A stretch of 64,000 nucleotides of DNA from CFX2 sp014338005 (GTDB taxonomy: Bacteria; Chloroflexota; Anaerolineae; Aggregatilineales; Phototrophicaceae). Positions 24,908 to 33,958 of the stretch are shown here, in pieces; within the stretch, counting starts at the first letter, position 1, and every line of letters starts with the position of its first letter. The stretch is taken from positions 11,464-75,463 of the forward strand of contig SZPE01000010.1 in the NCBI GenBank assembly GCA_030263555.1, read 5' to 3'. A program made the translations under genes and the position numbers. Under the pieces are notes generated by a model, which made no database searches, was not told where the DNA came from, and saw only the letters and a program-made list of their open reading frames with translations.

Positions 24908-26395
24908 GTGACTCCCTGGCCGCTCAAGCCGTTTATTTACGAGATTAACACCTGGGTCTGGCTGGACTCCCTCAGCCGCGATTACAACTGGCCGGTGACG
25001 CTGGAAAACGTGCCGGATAAAATCCTCGATGAACTGGCCGGCTACGGCATGGACGCCATCTGGCTGATGGGCGTGTGGACGCGCAGCGCGGCAGCCCGCG
25101 CCAGCGCCCTCAAATACGCCGCGCAGTACAAACCCGCCCTGCCCGACCTGACCTATGACGACATCATCGGCTCGGCCTACGCCATCGGTTCGTACCAGGT
25201 GGACGAAAACCTGGGCGGGCGGCGCGGCCTGGCGGCCTTCCGCAAGCGCCTGCACGAACGCGGCCTGCGTCTGGTGCTGGACTACGTGCCGAATCATGTC
25301 GCCTCCGACCATGCCTGGGTGCGAACCCACCCGGATTACCTGCTGCTCGGCACCCCGCGCGACATGGAAAAACAGCCGAATAACTTTTTCTCCGCCCGCG
25401 ATGCCACCGGGCGAACGATCATCGTGGCGCATGGCCGCGACCCGTATTTCCCCGGCTGGGTGGATACGGCCCAGATCAACGTATTTCATCCTGGCGCGCG
25501 CCAGGCCATGCTGGCGACTCTGCTGGACATCGCCGACCAGTGCGACGGCGTGCGCTGCGACATGGCGATGCTGCTGGTCAACAACATCTTCGCCCGCACC
25601 TGGCAGAACTATATCGGCGCCGCCCCGACGCGCGAGTTCTGGGAGGAGGTCATCCCCCAGGTGAAGGAAGCGTTCCCCGATTTTTGTTTCATCGCCGAAG
25701 TGTACTGGGATATGGAAGCCCGCCTGCTGCAAATGGGCTTCGACTTCACTTACGACAAACGCCTGTACGACCGCATCATAGACGGCAAGATCAAAGACCT
25801 GCGCGATCATCTGACGGCGGTGCTGCCGTTCCAGCGGCAGCAGGTGCGTTTTATCGAAAACCACGACGAACAGCGCGCCGCCGAAGCACTGGGTTTGCAG
25901 CGGCAGCGCCCGGCGACGGCGCTCATCTGCACGCTGCCCGGCGCGACGCTCATCCACGACGGCCAGCTCGTCGGGCGGCGCGTTAAACTGCCGGTGCAGA
26001 TTGGCCGCCAGCCTTACGAACCGCCTAATGCCGACCTCAAAGCATTTCACCTGAAGGTGCTGGCCGAAACCCGCCACCCCATTTACCAGCACGGCGAATG
26101 GCGGCTGCTGCCGGTGACAAAAGCCAAAGATAACCACACGCACGAAAACCTAATCGCCTACGGCTGGCGTCACGCAGGCGATCACCGGCTGATCGTCATC
26201 AACCTGAGCGATCAGCAGTCGCAGGGGCATATCAACCTGGCCGCCTGGCCGGAAATCGCGCCTGCCAACTGGCATTTAAACGATGTACTCAACGGCGGGC
26301 GTTTTCTGCGGAAGGGCGAGTTGATCGAAAACATCGGCCTGTATGTAGACCTGTGGCCGTATGGCGTGCATATCTTCCACTTCGAGCCGGCCTGA
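24908..26395 (+). CDS. GH13 alpha-amylase-family glycoside hydrolase
   Basis: A 495-residue cytoplasmic GH13 enzyme. The four conserved regions are present: LDYVPNHVASDHAW, GVRCDMAML (nucleophile Asp), FIAEVYWDME (acid/base Glu) and FIENHDEQRA (transition-state Asp). It begins directly with PFIYEINTWVWL and lacks a signal peptide. The start is GTG at 24908, supported by AGGAGA six bases upstream. The ATG at 24903 runs into a stop after two codons. Exact specificity is not clear. Such short GH13 proteins include trehalose-synthase-like and amylase-like enzymes. It is followed with a one-base overlap (TGATG) by a membrane protein gene. Confidence 0.85.
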   Translation: MTPWPLKPFIYEINTWVWLDSLSRDYNWPVTLENVPDKILDELAGYGMDAIWLMGVWTRSAAARASALKYAAQYKPALPDLTYDDIIGSAYAIGSYQVDENLGGRRGLAAFRKRLHERGLRLVLDYVPNHVASDHAWVRTHPDYLLLGTPRDMEKQPNNFFSARDATGRTIIVAHGRDPYFPGWVDTAQINVFHPGARQAMLATLLDIADQCDGVRCDMAMLLVNNIFARTWQNYIGAAPTREFWEEVIPQVKEAFPDFCFIAEVYWDMEARLLQMGFDFTYDKRLYDRIIDGKIKDLRDHLTAVLPFQRQQVRFIENHDEQRAAEALGLQRQRPATALICTLPGATLIHDGQLVGRRVKLPVQIGRQPYEPPNADLKAFHLKVLAETRHPIYQHGEWRLLPVTKAKDNHTHENLIAYGWRHAGDHRLIVINLSDQQSQGHINLAAWPEIAPANWHLNDVLNGGRFLRKGELIENIGLYVDLWPYGVHIFHFEPA

Positions 26396-26820
26396 TGTTA
26401 CGTCTGCCCCGCCCCGGACGCCGCGCCCGGCTGGTCGCGCTGCCGTTCGGCCTGCTGGCGCTGCTGTGGTTGAGCCTGGAGGATACCGCCGTCTGGCCGG
26501 TGTCCCTGCTCGGCCTGGGGCTGTCGGCGCTCTTGAACCTTTTTCTCGCGCTGGATAAACTGGGGGGGCAGGATTTCCCGCGTATTTACGCGCCCCTGTT
26601 GGCGGCGCTGCTGGGGATTTTGATCGGTCTGGGGGCGAGTATCGCCGCCGCCGGATTTATGTTTTTCAAAAATGCCCTGCACGCGCACGTGTTTCTCGAC
26701 TTTCCGCCGGGGCTGATGCTGGCGATGCTGGAACGCGCGCCGGCCTGGGCGCTGGCGGGCGGCTTGTCGGGACTGGGTTTATCGTTAATCTGGCTGGTTT
26801 TTAGCGGAAAAACGCCTTGA
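26395..26820 (+). CDS. Small integral membrane protein
   Basis: A 141-residue protein with a basic N-terminus (LRLPRPGRRAR) and four predicted transmembrane helices. It has no recognised motif. The start at 26395 overlaps the GH13 stop as TGATG, and the gene's own TGA overlaps the TTG start of the next gene. It is therefore coupled on both sides. The longer frame from 26353 lies inside the GH13 coding sequence and is less likely. Its role is unknown. Confidence 0.65.
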   Translation: MLRLPRPGRRARLVALPFGLLALLWLSLEDTAVWPVSLLGLGLSALLNLFLALDKLGGQDFPRIYAPLLAALLGILIGLGASIAAAGFMFFKNALHAHVFLDFPPGLMLAMLERAPAWALAGGLSGLGLSLIWLVFSGKTP

Positions 26821-27641
26821 AAACGACCGTTCAACACTGGCTGCGCGCGCAGCTCGTCCAACTGGTGAACGTTCAGCGATGCACTATCACCCCGATGACC
26901 ACCGCCGGGGACCTGGCGCGTTCGCCCGATGTGACGGTGTTAACCTGGGCCGGCATCGTTGTCCACATTCACCTGATAGACGAACCGCTGAAACCATCCA
27001 GGCTCAAACGTATTGTCGAGCAGGCCACCGGCGCGGGCATCAACACCCTGTTTCTGGTGGATGCGCGCCTGCTGCCGCGCCCCGGCCAGCACGTCCCCGC
27101 CGACCGCTGGTATCTGGCCGTTCACGCCCTCAGCCGCGACCGCCTGTATGCGTATTTCCTCAAGCCGGACGATACGCCTGCCCTGCGGCTGGTGAGCTTC
27201 GCTCCGGTCAGCCGTACCGAAGTGGAAGCCCGCAGCGGCCCGGAGGTAAAAGTTGAGAATCTGCGGCACTTCCGCCATACGGTCAAATACGGCCCGGTGA
27301 AGGGCTACTGGCTGCTGGCCGATTTTGAGCCGGAAGCCGCGCCCTGCAGCGCCGGTTTTCGCCCGCCTGCCGCCCACAGCACCCCTAATGGCGGCCCGCC
27401 GCCCCCACCGGAACGCGGCCAGCCGGCGTTTGCCCCGCCGCCGACCCGCCTGGAGGCCAGCTACGCTCTGCTGGGCCTGCCGCCGGACGCCCGGCGCGAG
27501 GATGTGAAGGCCGCTTTTCGTCGGCTGGCATTTGAAGTTCACCCGGACGTGAGCCACCTGCCCAAAGCTGAAGCCGAAGCGCGTTTTAAACGCCTGAGCG
27601 AAGCCTACGATTACATCAAACTGGTCAAAAAGTGGGGATGA
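26817..27641 (+). CDS. Protein with C-terminal J domain
   Basis: The 274-residue protein carries its J domain at the C-terminus (about residues 215-274). The domain has YALLGLPPDARREDVKAAFR and the HPD motif in FEVHPDVSHLPK, which stimulates DnaK ATPase. The N-terminal 165 residues (RCTITPMTTAGDLARSP, then GINTLFLVDARLLP) form an uncharacterised alpha/beta domain. A Pro-rich linker joins the two. The predicted start is TTG at 26817, in a TTGA overlap with the previous stop. An ATG at 26895 could start a shorter form. Co-transcription with GH13 and the membrane protein is likely, but the client is unknown. Confidence 0.72.
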   Translation: MKTTVQHWLRAQLVQLVNVQRCTITPMTTAGDLARSPDVTVLTWAGIVVHIHLIDEPLKPSRLKRIVEQATGAGINTLFLVDARLLPRPGQHVPADRWYLAVHALSRDRLYAYFLKPDDTPALRLVSFAPVSRTEVEARSGPEVKVENLRHFRHTVKYGPVKGYWLLADFEPEAAPCSAGFRPPAAHSTPNGGPPPPPERGQPAFAPPPTRLEASYALLGLPPDARREDVKAAFRRLAFEVHPDVSHLPKAEAEARFKRLSEAYDYIKLVKKWG

Positions 27642-27683
27642 GGCGGCAGGGTAATCGCTTCAAACTGTAATTTCGCGCCACGT

Positions 27684-27855
27684 TAACCCCTATCCCCTCA
27701 GCCCCTTTCCTCTCTAAAGAGACTTCCTCCGGTCGCCGCACACGCAGAAAGGGGGAGTAAGAGTCTTTTTAACCCCCCTCTCTATGCAATGGCGAGCCGA
27801 ATGGGGACGTATGTCCCTTGAGCGCGAGGGGGTTTGGGGGTGGGGTCAAAAGGCG
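27684..27855. repeat. Dispersed GC-rich intergenic repeat, copy A
   Basis: This copy holds two modules in opposite orientation. The right one (27776-27850), read on the minus strand, matches the copies at 38.3 and 47.4 kb. It has ACCCCACCCCCAAAC, then a cut-back CTCGCGCTCA, then the core CCCCATTCGGSTCGCC (27791-27806 here). No coding potential is evident. It fills most of the 283-bp gap between two convergent genes. Confidence 0.75.
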
Positions 27856-27924
27856 AAAGCCCACTTATTGAGACGAAGTATCTTCATGCGATAGCCCTGG
27901 TGGGGACTAGCGATGACGGTAAGG

Positions 27925-28674
27925 TTACAGCTTGCGGCGGAAGAACCTCACCATTTCATCAAACGCATCGCGCGCGATTTCATCTTCACGAAGCTGGCCG
28001 TTGGACAGCATAAACCCATGCGGTTCGCCCTGGTAAACCTTCAGCTCGAAATACGCCCCGGCGTCGGCCAGCGCCCCGGCATAGCGGTAAATATCGCCAA
28101 TCGGGCTGGGCTGGTCGTTCGTCCCGTGAATCATCAGCATGGGCGCGTCCAGGTCGGCAGCCAGATTGGCCGCCTGAGTGTCGCCGGAATAAGGGAAGCC
28201 GTACCAGGCCACCCCGGCGGCAAAAACGTCCATCTGCGGCAGTAACAGCATGGTATAACGCCCACCGGCGCAGAAGCCGGTTAAACCGATGCGCGCTGCG
28301 TCCACATCCGGGCGGGCGGACAGGAAGGCCGCACTGTCATCGAGAAGCTGCCGCACGACCGCATCGCTGGGGCTGCGCTCGAAGGTCTGCCAGCCGACCG
28401 CCAGTACGACGAATCCCTCGGTAGCCAGTAAATCGGTCATGGTGCGGTAGCCTTCTTCCAGCCCGTTAAACGAGTGAATCAGCACCACAGCCGGATACGG
28501 CCCGCCATCGGCCGGCGCGGCCAGATACGAAACATAGGCCTGGCCGCCGCTCATCACTTCAACATCGCCGCTGCTCACCGCGACGGCTGCCGTCTCCTGC
28601 GCCGCCGCTGCGAACGGCAGCGCCAGCCCTGCCAGCACGATCAATCCAATAACAATAAAACGCAGGCTCACCAT
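27925..28674 (-). CDS. Secreted dienelactone hydrolase family protein
   Basis: A 249-residue alpha/beta hydrolase with a signal peptide (about 1-25, cleavage after AAAAQ). The nucleophile elbow is GFCAGG, with Cys as in dienelactone hydrolases. The Asp lies in LMIHGTNDQPSP, and the His in YQGEPHGFM, as in the family. It is exported, unlike true dienelactone hydrolases of aromatic degradation. The natural substrate is probably another ester or lactone. It stands alone on the minus strand. Confidence 0.87.
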   Translation of the reverse strand: MVSLRFIVIGLIVLAGLALPFAAAAQETAAVAVSSGDVEVMSGGQAYVSYLAAPADGGPYPAVVLIHSFNGLEEGYRTMTDLLATEGFVVLAVGWQTFERSPSDAVVRQLLDDSAAFLSARPDVDAARIGLTGFCAGGRYTMLLLPQMDVFAAGVAWYGFPYSGDTQAANLAADLDAPMLMIHGTNDQPSPIGDIYRYAGALADAGAYFELKVYQGEPHGFMLSNGQLREDEIARDAFDEMVRFFRRKL

Positions 28675-28767
28675 ACACTCCTTTCCACCATCGTCGCCCC
28701 CACCATACCGAATTCAAGGCCGCGAATCAAGCAGGGATGATGAGCATCCATTAAGAGTCGGGCGGGC

Positions 28768-29601
28768 TTAGGGTGTGCCGGCTTCCCAGACGGCCATCTG
28801 GCCGCGCTGCGCCACGCGCCCCAGGCCGGGAAACGGGAAGTGATAGGCCATCACCGGCAGATTTTCGCTCAGGGCGCGTTCGATGAGGGCGCGGCGGGTG
28901 ACGCGGGCGAGTTCCGGCTGGCGGTCGAAGCGCGGCGACCAGTCGGTATAGGTGATCTGCGCCGGATGGTGCGCCGCATCCACGATGTGCAGCAGACGTT
29001 GACCGCCGGATTCGATCAGCAGCGCCATATGGCCGACCGTATGCCCCGGCGCGGCGAAAGCGCGGATGCCGGGCTGGATGTCGGTATCACTTTCGATCAG
29101 GGTTAAACGATCCTGGATGGGCAGCAGATTGCGCCGGATGAAAGCGGCATAGTCCGGGTCTTCGACCTGCTGCGCCAGTTCGAGCATAAAATCCCATTCT
29201 GTTTTCCACATCACGTAGCGGGCATTGGGGTACAGCAGCCGGCCTTCAGCGTTCGTAATGCCGCCGATGTGGTCGCCGTGTCCGTGTGTGAGGATTACGA
29301 TACTCACCCTTTCCGGCGAAATCCCGGCGGCGGGCAGCGCCTCTGTTAGCTGGCCGTCCCCTATACCCTCGCCGGTATCCACCAGGACGCGCTGCGCCCC
29401 GGTATCCAGCAGCAGGATATTGCGCGAAAGCTCGATGGCGTCCCAATCCAGCCCCAGCGTTTGCGCCGCGTTTTCCAGGGCTGCGCGCGGGACATCCGGG
29501 TAACGTTTTATCACTGCCTCCAGCGAGCCGGGCCTGCTGCCGTCCTGTATCACCAGCGCCTCAAACGCCCCGATCTGGAACCTGTGCGTTTTGATGTTCA
29601 T
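28768..29601 (-). CDS. MBL-fold metallo-hydrolase (lactonase-like)
   Basis: A 277-residue metallo-beta-lactamase-fold enzyme with the di-zinc motif THGHGDHIGG, then FAAPGHTVGHMALLIES and HIVDAAHHPAQ. It has no signal peptide. The family includes quorum-quenching lactonases and many generic hydrolases, so no substrate is assigned. It overlaps the upstream secreted-protein gene by four bases (ATGA), so the two are translated together. Confidence 0.88.
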   Translation of the reverse strand: MNIKTHRFQIGAFEALVIQDGSRPGSLEAVIKRYPDVPRAALENAAQTLGLDWDAIELSRNILLLDTGAQRVLVDTGEGIGDGQLTEALPAAGISPERVSIVILTHGHGDHIGGITNAEGRLLYPNARYVMWKTEWDFMLELAQQVEDPDYAAFIRRNLLPIQDRLTLIESDTDIQPGIRAFAAPGHTVGHMALLIESGGQRLLHIVDAAHHPAQITYTDWSPRFDRQPELARVTRRALIERALSENLPVMAYHFPFPGLGRVAQRGQMAVWEAGTP

Positions 29602-30461
29602 CCTGTCCCCTGGGATAACGATTCTTTGATTCGCTCGATGGCTTCTTCAAGAGATTGGCCGGTGGCGAACGCGCTCCAGCCGTCCGCGACGAACTCGTCC
29701 GCAACGATTAACTGCGTGTCGTCCACCATCACGAGCGGGCATAAAGCCTGTAGATGATACCCTGGCCGCGACCACAAAAAAAGCAGGTAGGTCTGCCCGT
29801 ATTCCAGCGGCGTATCGTAACGAACGTCGCGCAGGACTTCCAGGCGTTCGCCGGCCTGGATCGTGCCGCGAATGGGCGTTTCGACCCGCACCGTCTGCCA
29901 GCTAAAATCGCCCCCGGCGACCGGGTAATCCCCCTCCGCCTGGCCGACGAAAATCAGCGCGCTGCTGCGCGCCACCTGCCGCAGATTATTACACTGCACC
30001 GCCACTGCCGTGCCGGGCGGCGCGAAGGCTTTCGGGTACACAAAGTTAACGAATGTCAGGGTGCTGTCGCCCGCCCGCGCGGTGATTTCCCAGCAGCCGC
30101 CGGTGGGGAAATACAACCCGCTGGACTGGAACGCGCCGGGATAACCTTCCGGTATCCAGGCTTCCAGCGGCGGCGCATCGCCGTCCAGCCGCCGCCCGCT
30201 CACTTCCAGCGCCGTCCCCGGCGGCTTGCGCCAGCCGACCTTAACGCCATCTGCATAACGGCGGCCAGAGTCCGCCCAGAGCTGGCCGTCCGCGCTGCGA
30301 AACCACTGCCGCGACCAGGAGGCGATAAAATCTTCAGGGGGGCGCTCGTCCGTCAGTTCGCTGACGGCGCAGCCCGCCAGGGGTTGGTCGCCCGATGCCT
30401 GAACCGGCAGAACAAAAACCAGCGCCAGCGATACCATAAACAATAGAAACGCGCGTTTCAT
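29598..30461 (-). CDS. Secreted protein of unknown function
   Basis: A 287-residue exported protein. The signal peptide MKRAFLLFMVSLALVFVLPVQA (split here after VLPVQA) fixes the start at 30461. The mature part is rich in beta strands, with TPLEYGQTYLLFLW and a cluster of Cys (for example GGCWEITA and VQCNNLRQ). Part of it (VETPIRGTIQAGERLEVL) resembles TIMP/netrin-like modules found in secreted bacterial proteins. It is coupled to the MBL-fold gene. Its Shine-Dalgarno sequence is buried in an 11-bp hairpin (30464-30497), which suggests translational control. Confidence 0.7.
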   Translation of the reverse strand: MKRAFLLFMVSLALVFVLPVQASGDQPLAGCAVSELTDERPPEDFIASWSRQWFRSADGQLWADSGRRYADGVKVGWRKPPGTALEVSGRRLDGDAPPLEAWIPEGYPGAFQSSGLYFPTGGCWEITARAGDSTLTFVNFVYPKAFAPPGTAVAVQCNNLRQVARSSALIFVGQAEGDYPVAGGDFSWQTVRVETPIRGTIQAGERLEVLRDVRYDTPLEYGQTYLLFLWSRPGYHLQALCPLVMVDDTQLIVADEFVADGWSAFATGQSLEEAIERIKESLSQGTG

Positions 30462-30463
30462 TG

Positions 30464-30497
30464 GTAGATTCCTTTCCATCCAACTTAAGGAATCTAC
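30464..30497 (-). promoter_or_regulatory. Shine-Dalgarno-sequestering hairpin
   Basis: In the minus-strand mRNA, GTAGATTCCTT (30497-30487) pairs perfectly with AAGGAATCTAC (30474-30464) around a 12-base loop. The second arm contains the AAGGA ribosome binding site 8 nt before the ATG at 30461. This would block translation unless the stem is opened, as in RNA thermometers or protein- or ligand-controlled switches. Confidence 0.65.
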
Positions 30498-30527
30498 ACC
30501 GCAGCCTCCACTCAGGTTCGCCAGGGA

Positions 30528-32138
30528 TTAACCGCGCCCGCGCCGCAGCAGCATCCGGGGCAGGCGGCGCGCTTCTTCCAGCCCCAGCAGCAGGCACAGC
30601 CCGAAGAACACCGCCCCGCCGACCACACCGCCGGCGACCAGCACAACCAGCGGATGCGCGCCGTCCATCCAGCGCGCCAGGCCGTACAGCGCCGCGCCCA
30701 TAACCAGCGCAGCGGCCAGCGCCCGCGCCGCGCCGTCCAGGATATGCCGGCTGCCCATGCCGCCCAGACGCCGCCGCAGCAGCCACCACAGCGCCAGCGC
30801 CTCGACCAGCGTCGTCAAGGCGTTCGCCAGCGCCAGCCCGCCGAATGCGCCGTTAATCAGGCTGTCCGGGTCGCCGATGAAACGGATAAAAATCAGGCTG
30901 AGGACGATATTCGATACCATCGCGGCCATGCCGATTTTGACCGGCGTCCAGGTATCGGCCAGCGCATAAAATGCCCGCGACAGCACTTCCAGCAGGCTGA
31001 AGCCGGCCAGCCCGACCGCGTAAAAACCGAGCGCCCAGGCCGCTGCGCCGGTGCTGGTTTCCGTCCATTCGCCGCCCTGGAACAGCCCGACCAGCGGTTT
31101 GCCCAGCACGATCAGCCCGATCATAGCCGGGAACGACAGGAATAACACGCCGCGCACGACGGCGGACAGCCGGCTGACAAAACCGGCGTGATCGCCCTGG
31201 GCGGCCAGCGCCGACAGCGTGGGGAACACCGCCGAGCCGACGCTCTGCGCGATGATGCCCAGCGCGAAAAACATCAGCGTGAAGGCCGTCCGCAGCGCCG
31301 TATAACTGCCTTCGGCCATCGGCGCGGTGAGCATGATATTCACGAAAAAATTCACCTGCACCACCGCCAACCCCAGCACGCGCGGCCCCATCAGCGCCAG
31401 CACACGCATCACGCCCGGCAGGCGCGGGTCGGGCAGCGGGCGCAGGCGCGCGCGAATCCGCATCAGGCCGGGAATCTGCACCAGCAGATGCAGCAGTGCG
31501 CTCAACACCGCGCCGTAGGCCAGCCCGTAGATGTTCGCGCCGCTCACCTGGGCCACGCCCGAAGCCGGGGGCAGCGCCGGGGCGAGCAGCAGCGCACCGA
31601 TCATGATGCCGATATTGTTCATGCTGATGGCGAGCGACGGCAGCAGGAACAGGCCGTGCGATTGCAGAATGCCCATCACCAGGCCGCTGATGCTGAAGAT
31701 GAAGGGCGTCACCATCATCAGGCGCGTCAGGTCGGCGGTCAGTGCCTGCGACTCCGCCGAAGCGCCGCGCAGCAGCACGCTGCTCACCAGCCAGGGCGCG
31801 GCCAGCGTCACCAGCGCGCCCAGCAGCGCCGCCGCCAGCGCCACCAGCGTCATGACGGCGCTCGCCAGCCGCCACGCCTGGACTTCGTCCTGCTCGCGCT
31901 GGCGGGCATAAATGGGGATGAACGACGACCCCAGCGCGCCGCCCGCCACCAGCGTAAAAATCAGCTCCGGGATTTGCTGGGCGGCATAAAAAGCGTCCAG
32001 CGCGTCACTCGTCCCGAACTGGCGGGAGACGATCAGCAGGCGCAGCAGGCCCAGCGCGCCGCTGGCGAGGAATCCTAACAGCACCACCAGGGCGGCGCGC
32101 GCGATCTGGCGGTTGGTCAGGGTTCGGGTTGAAGTCAT
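30528..32138 (-). CDS. murJ: Lipid II flippase MurJ
   Basis: MurJ moves the peptidoglycan precursor lipid II across the cytoplasmic membrane. The 536-residue product has about 13-14 transmembrane helices and typical MVF-family motifs. These include LRLLIVSRQFGTSDALDAFY near the N-terminus, AGGALGSSFIPIYAR, and RTAFTLMFFALGIIAQSVGSAVFPTLS mid-protein (read as two stretches around ALGII). YALADTWTPVKIGM lies later. It stands alone, with a TACAAT box about 100 bp upstream on the minus strand. In organisms without classical peptidoglycan the family may move other lipid-linked sugars. Confidence 0.93.
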   Translation of the reverse strand: MTSTRTLTNRQIARAALVVLLGFLASGALGLLRLLIVSRQFGTSDALDAFYAAQQIPELIFTLVAGGALGSSFIPIYARQREQDEVQAWRLASAVMTLVALAAALLGALVTLAAPWLVSSVLLRGASAESQALTADLTRLMMVTPFIFSISGLVMGILQSHGLFLLPSLAISMNNIGIMIGALLLAPALPPASGVAQVSGANIYGLAYGAVLSALLHLLVQIPGLMRIRARLRPLPDPRLPGVMRVLALMGPRVLGLAVVQVNFFVNIMLTAPMAEGSYTALRTAFTLMFFALGIIAQSVGSAVFPTLSALAAQGDHAGFVSRLSAVVRGVLFLSFPAMIGLIVLGKPLVGLFQGGEWTETSTGAAAWALGFYAVGLAGFSLLEVLSRAFYALADTWTPVKIGMAAMVSNIVLSLIFIRFIGDPDSLINGAFGGLALANALTTLVEALALWWLLRRRLGGMGSRHILDGAARALAAALVMGAALYGLARWMDGAHPLVVLVAGGVVGGAVFFGLCLLLGLEEARRLPRMLLRRGRG

Positions 32139-32270
32139 AAAAAGCGAAGCCTAATTACGTATGGAGCGTGAACCATCACGCCTCGGTGATAAACCCTTTG
32201 AGGATAACTGCTGCCATCTTCGATTTCCTGCTATACATTACATTTTATTGTAACACACTTACGGTGAATC

Positions 32271-32298
32271 AAAAGCGGCCAACCGGTGGTTGGCCGCT
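32271..32298 (-). terminator. Terminator of the PucC-like transporter gene
   Basis: A perfect 11-bp stem AGCGGCCAACC/GGTTGGCCGCT with a three-base loop. On the minus strand it is followed by TTT(T)GATT, 20 bp after the transporter stop codon. Confidence 0.75.
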
Positions 32299-32318
32299 GC
32301 GAATCGTTATCGCGCGTT

Positions 32319-33707
32319 TTAATCCAGCGCGCCGGCGAAAACCTGCTCCGCGCCGGATTCGGACTCGCCCGCTTCGGTCTGGAAGGCGCCGGCATTCACA
32401 TGGCTTAAAGCCCACAGCGCCGCGCCCAGCCCCGCCGCGCCCAGTAAAAAGACCATGCCATAAGCCGGCGCGTGATCAGTTCCCAATACCGCCAGCGCCA
32501 CATCACGGGCGATTCCGCCGCCCGACACGCCGATTCCGCGCGCCAGCGTCACCACCAGCGTCCAGAAGCCCAGAAACGTGCCGGCGCGCCCAAAGGGACT
32601 CATCTCCATCATCAACCCCAGCGTGCCGACGTTCCATACCCCCAGGCCGATGCCGAGTAAAATCAGCCCCGGCGTCACCAACCCGCGCACCCCCGCCAGC
32701 GACGAAACCGCGAACAGGACGAATGTAACCACCAGCACGCCCACGCCGATACACGACATGACGGTATTGGTCAGGCGTTTGTAACGGCGCGACAGCCACA
32801 GGAAAACCAGCGTCCCCAGGATCGCCATACTGCCCCAATAGGCCGCAAAGCGTGTCGTCATGCGGGCCTCCATGCCGAACACGTCCCCGGCGAACGGCTC
32901 TAAAATCAGGTCTTGCGAAAAGGCGAAAATCATCGAAAGCGCCAGATACCAGAAGAAGAAGCGCGTCTGAGAATTGTTCCAGGCCAGCTTAAGGTCATCC
33001 TTCAAAGACGACGGCGGCGCTTCGGCGGCATTCTGCGGACGGGATGCGCGCCGTTCTTCCCCCAGCACCGAAAAGAGCCACAGGCTGCCCATCACCAGCG
33101 CGCCGATCAGAAACAGGTTTTGCAGCGTCTCCGGCGAAAAGTCCAGGCCGGGCGTGCCGCCTTCCCCGTCCGAGGGCAGCAGCAGGCCGAATAACACGCC
33201 GCCGACCGTGAACCCCAGCAGCAAAAACGTCCACACGATGCCGACCGCCCGCCCGCGCTGGCCCGGCGCGGCGCGGTCGTAAATGAGCGCCAGAAAGGTG
33301 CTGCCGGAAAAGGCATTGCCCAGGCTGAACAGCAGCAGCGCCGCCGTGATGCCCAGCCAAACCGCCGGTGTGGCATCTCCGCCGCGCGCGATGTGCGCCG
33401 TCATCAGCCCCAGCAGAGCGATGCTGACGGCCATCATGGCGCGCCCCAGCCACACCCAGAACAGCCGCCGGTAGCCGCCGATTTGATGCCGGTCGGACAT
33501 GCGCCCGGCCCACACACCCAGCGGCGCCAGGAAGTAGCGCAGGCTGACCAGCAGCCCGATGGGTGTGGCGCTAAAGCCCAGGTCGCTAATCATGACGCGA
33601 TTCCACACGCCGGTGCTGATGACATCGGCCATGCCGGAACCCAGGTGAAACAGGCCGATTTTGAGATTGCGGCCTACCGAGAGATTCTGCTCTGGCGAAT
33701 CGTTCAT
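32319..33707 (-). CDS. MFS transporter of the PucC/BCD family
   Basis: A 462-residue, 12-helix transporter. Its start, IGLFHLGSGMADVISTGVWN, and RYFLAPLGVWAGRMSD match the PucC (bacteriochlorophyll delivery) branch of MFS. Those proteins help to assemble light-harvesting complexes in phototrophs. Homologues also occur in genomes without phototrophy, where their cargo is unknown. No photosynthesis gene is seen in this window. It is a single gene with its own terminator. Confidence 0.82.
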   Translation of the reverse strand: MNDSPEQNLSVGRNLKIGLFHLGSGMADVISTGVWNRVMISDLGFSATPIGLLVSLRYFLAPLGVWAGRMSDRHQIGGYRRLFWVWLGRAMMAVSIALLGLMTAHIARGGDATPAVWLGITAALLLFSLGNAFSGSTFLALIYDRAAPGQRGRAVGIVWTFLLLGFTVGGVLFGLLLPSDGEGGTPGLDFSPETLQNLFLIGALVMGSLWLFSVLGEERRASRPQNAAEAPPSSLKDDLKLAWNNSQTRFFFWYLALSMIFAFSQDLILEPFAGDVFGMEARMTTRFAAYWGSMAILGTLVFLWLSRRYKRLTNTVMSCIGVGVLVVTFVLFAVSSLAGVRGLVTPGLILLGIGLGVWNVGTLGLMMEMSPFGRAGTFLGFWTLVVTLARGIGVSGGGIARDVALAVLGTDHAPAYGMVFLLGAAGLGAALWALSHVNAGAFQTEAGESESGAEQVFAGALD

Positions 33708-33958
33708 GGAGATTTTCTCGTTTTTTATAGTTTTTATGAGATTTTAGGGCAGAATTATACGAACAGACAACGCCGCCGTCAACCATCGGGGGCGTTTCTA
33801 AGGGGAAATTAAACTCGATGCGGGAAATCAACCGAGAGGAAACAACGCCCGGTATGGAGTTCCCCTTACTCAAAGTCAACTCCTCCATTGTCCGAATCGC
33901 GCGCGCGCCGTACACTGGGAAAAATGCCTCTCGTTAACCAGTAGAAAGCGAATGCCCG

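Noticed and set aside
24773..26143. A 456-codon minus-strand frame opposite the GH13 gene
   Set aside because: The GH13 motifs on the plus strand are complete, and this frame has only antisense-type composition.
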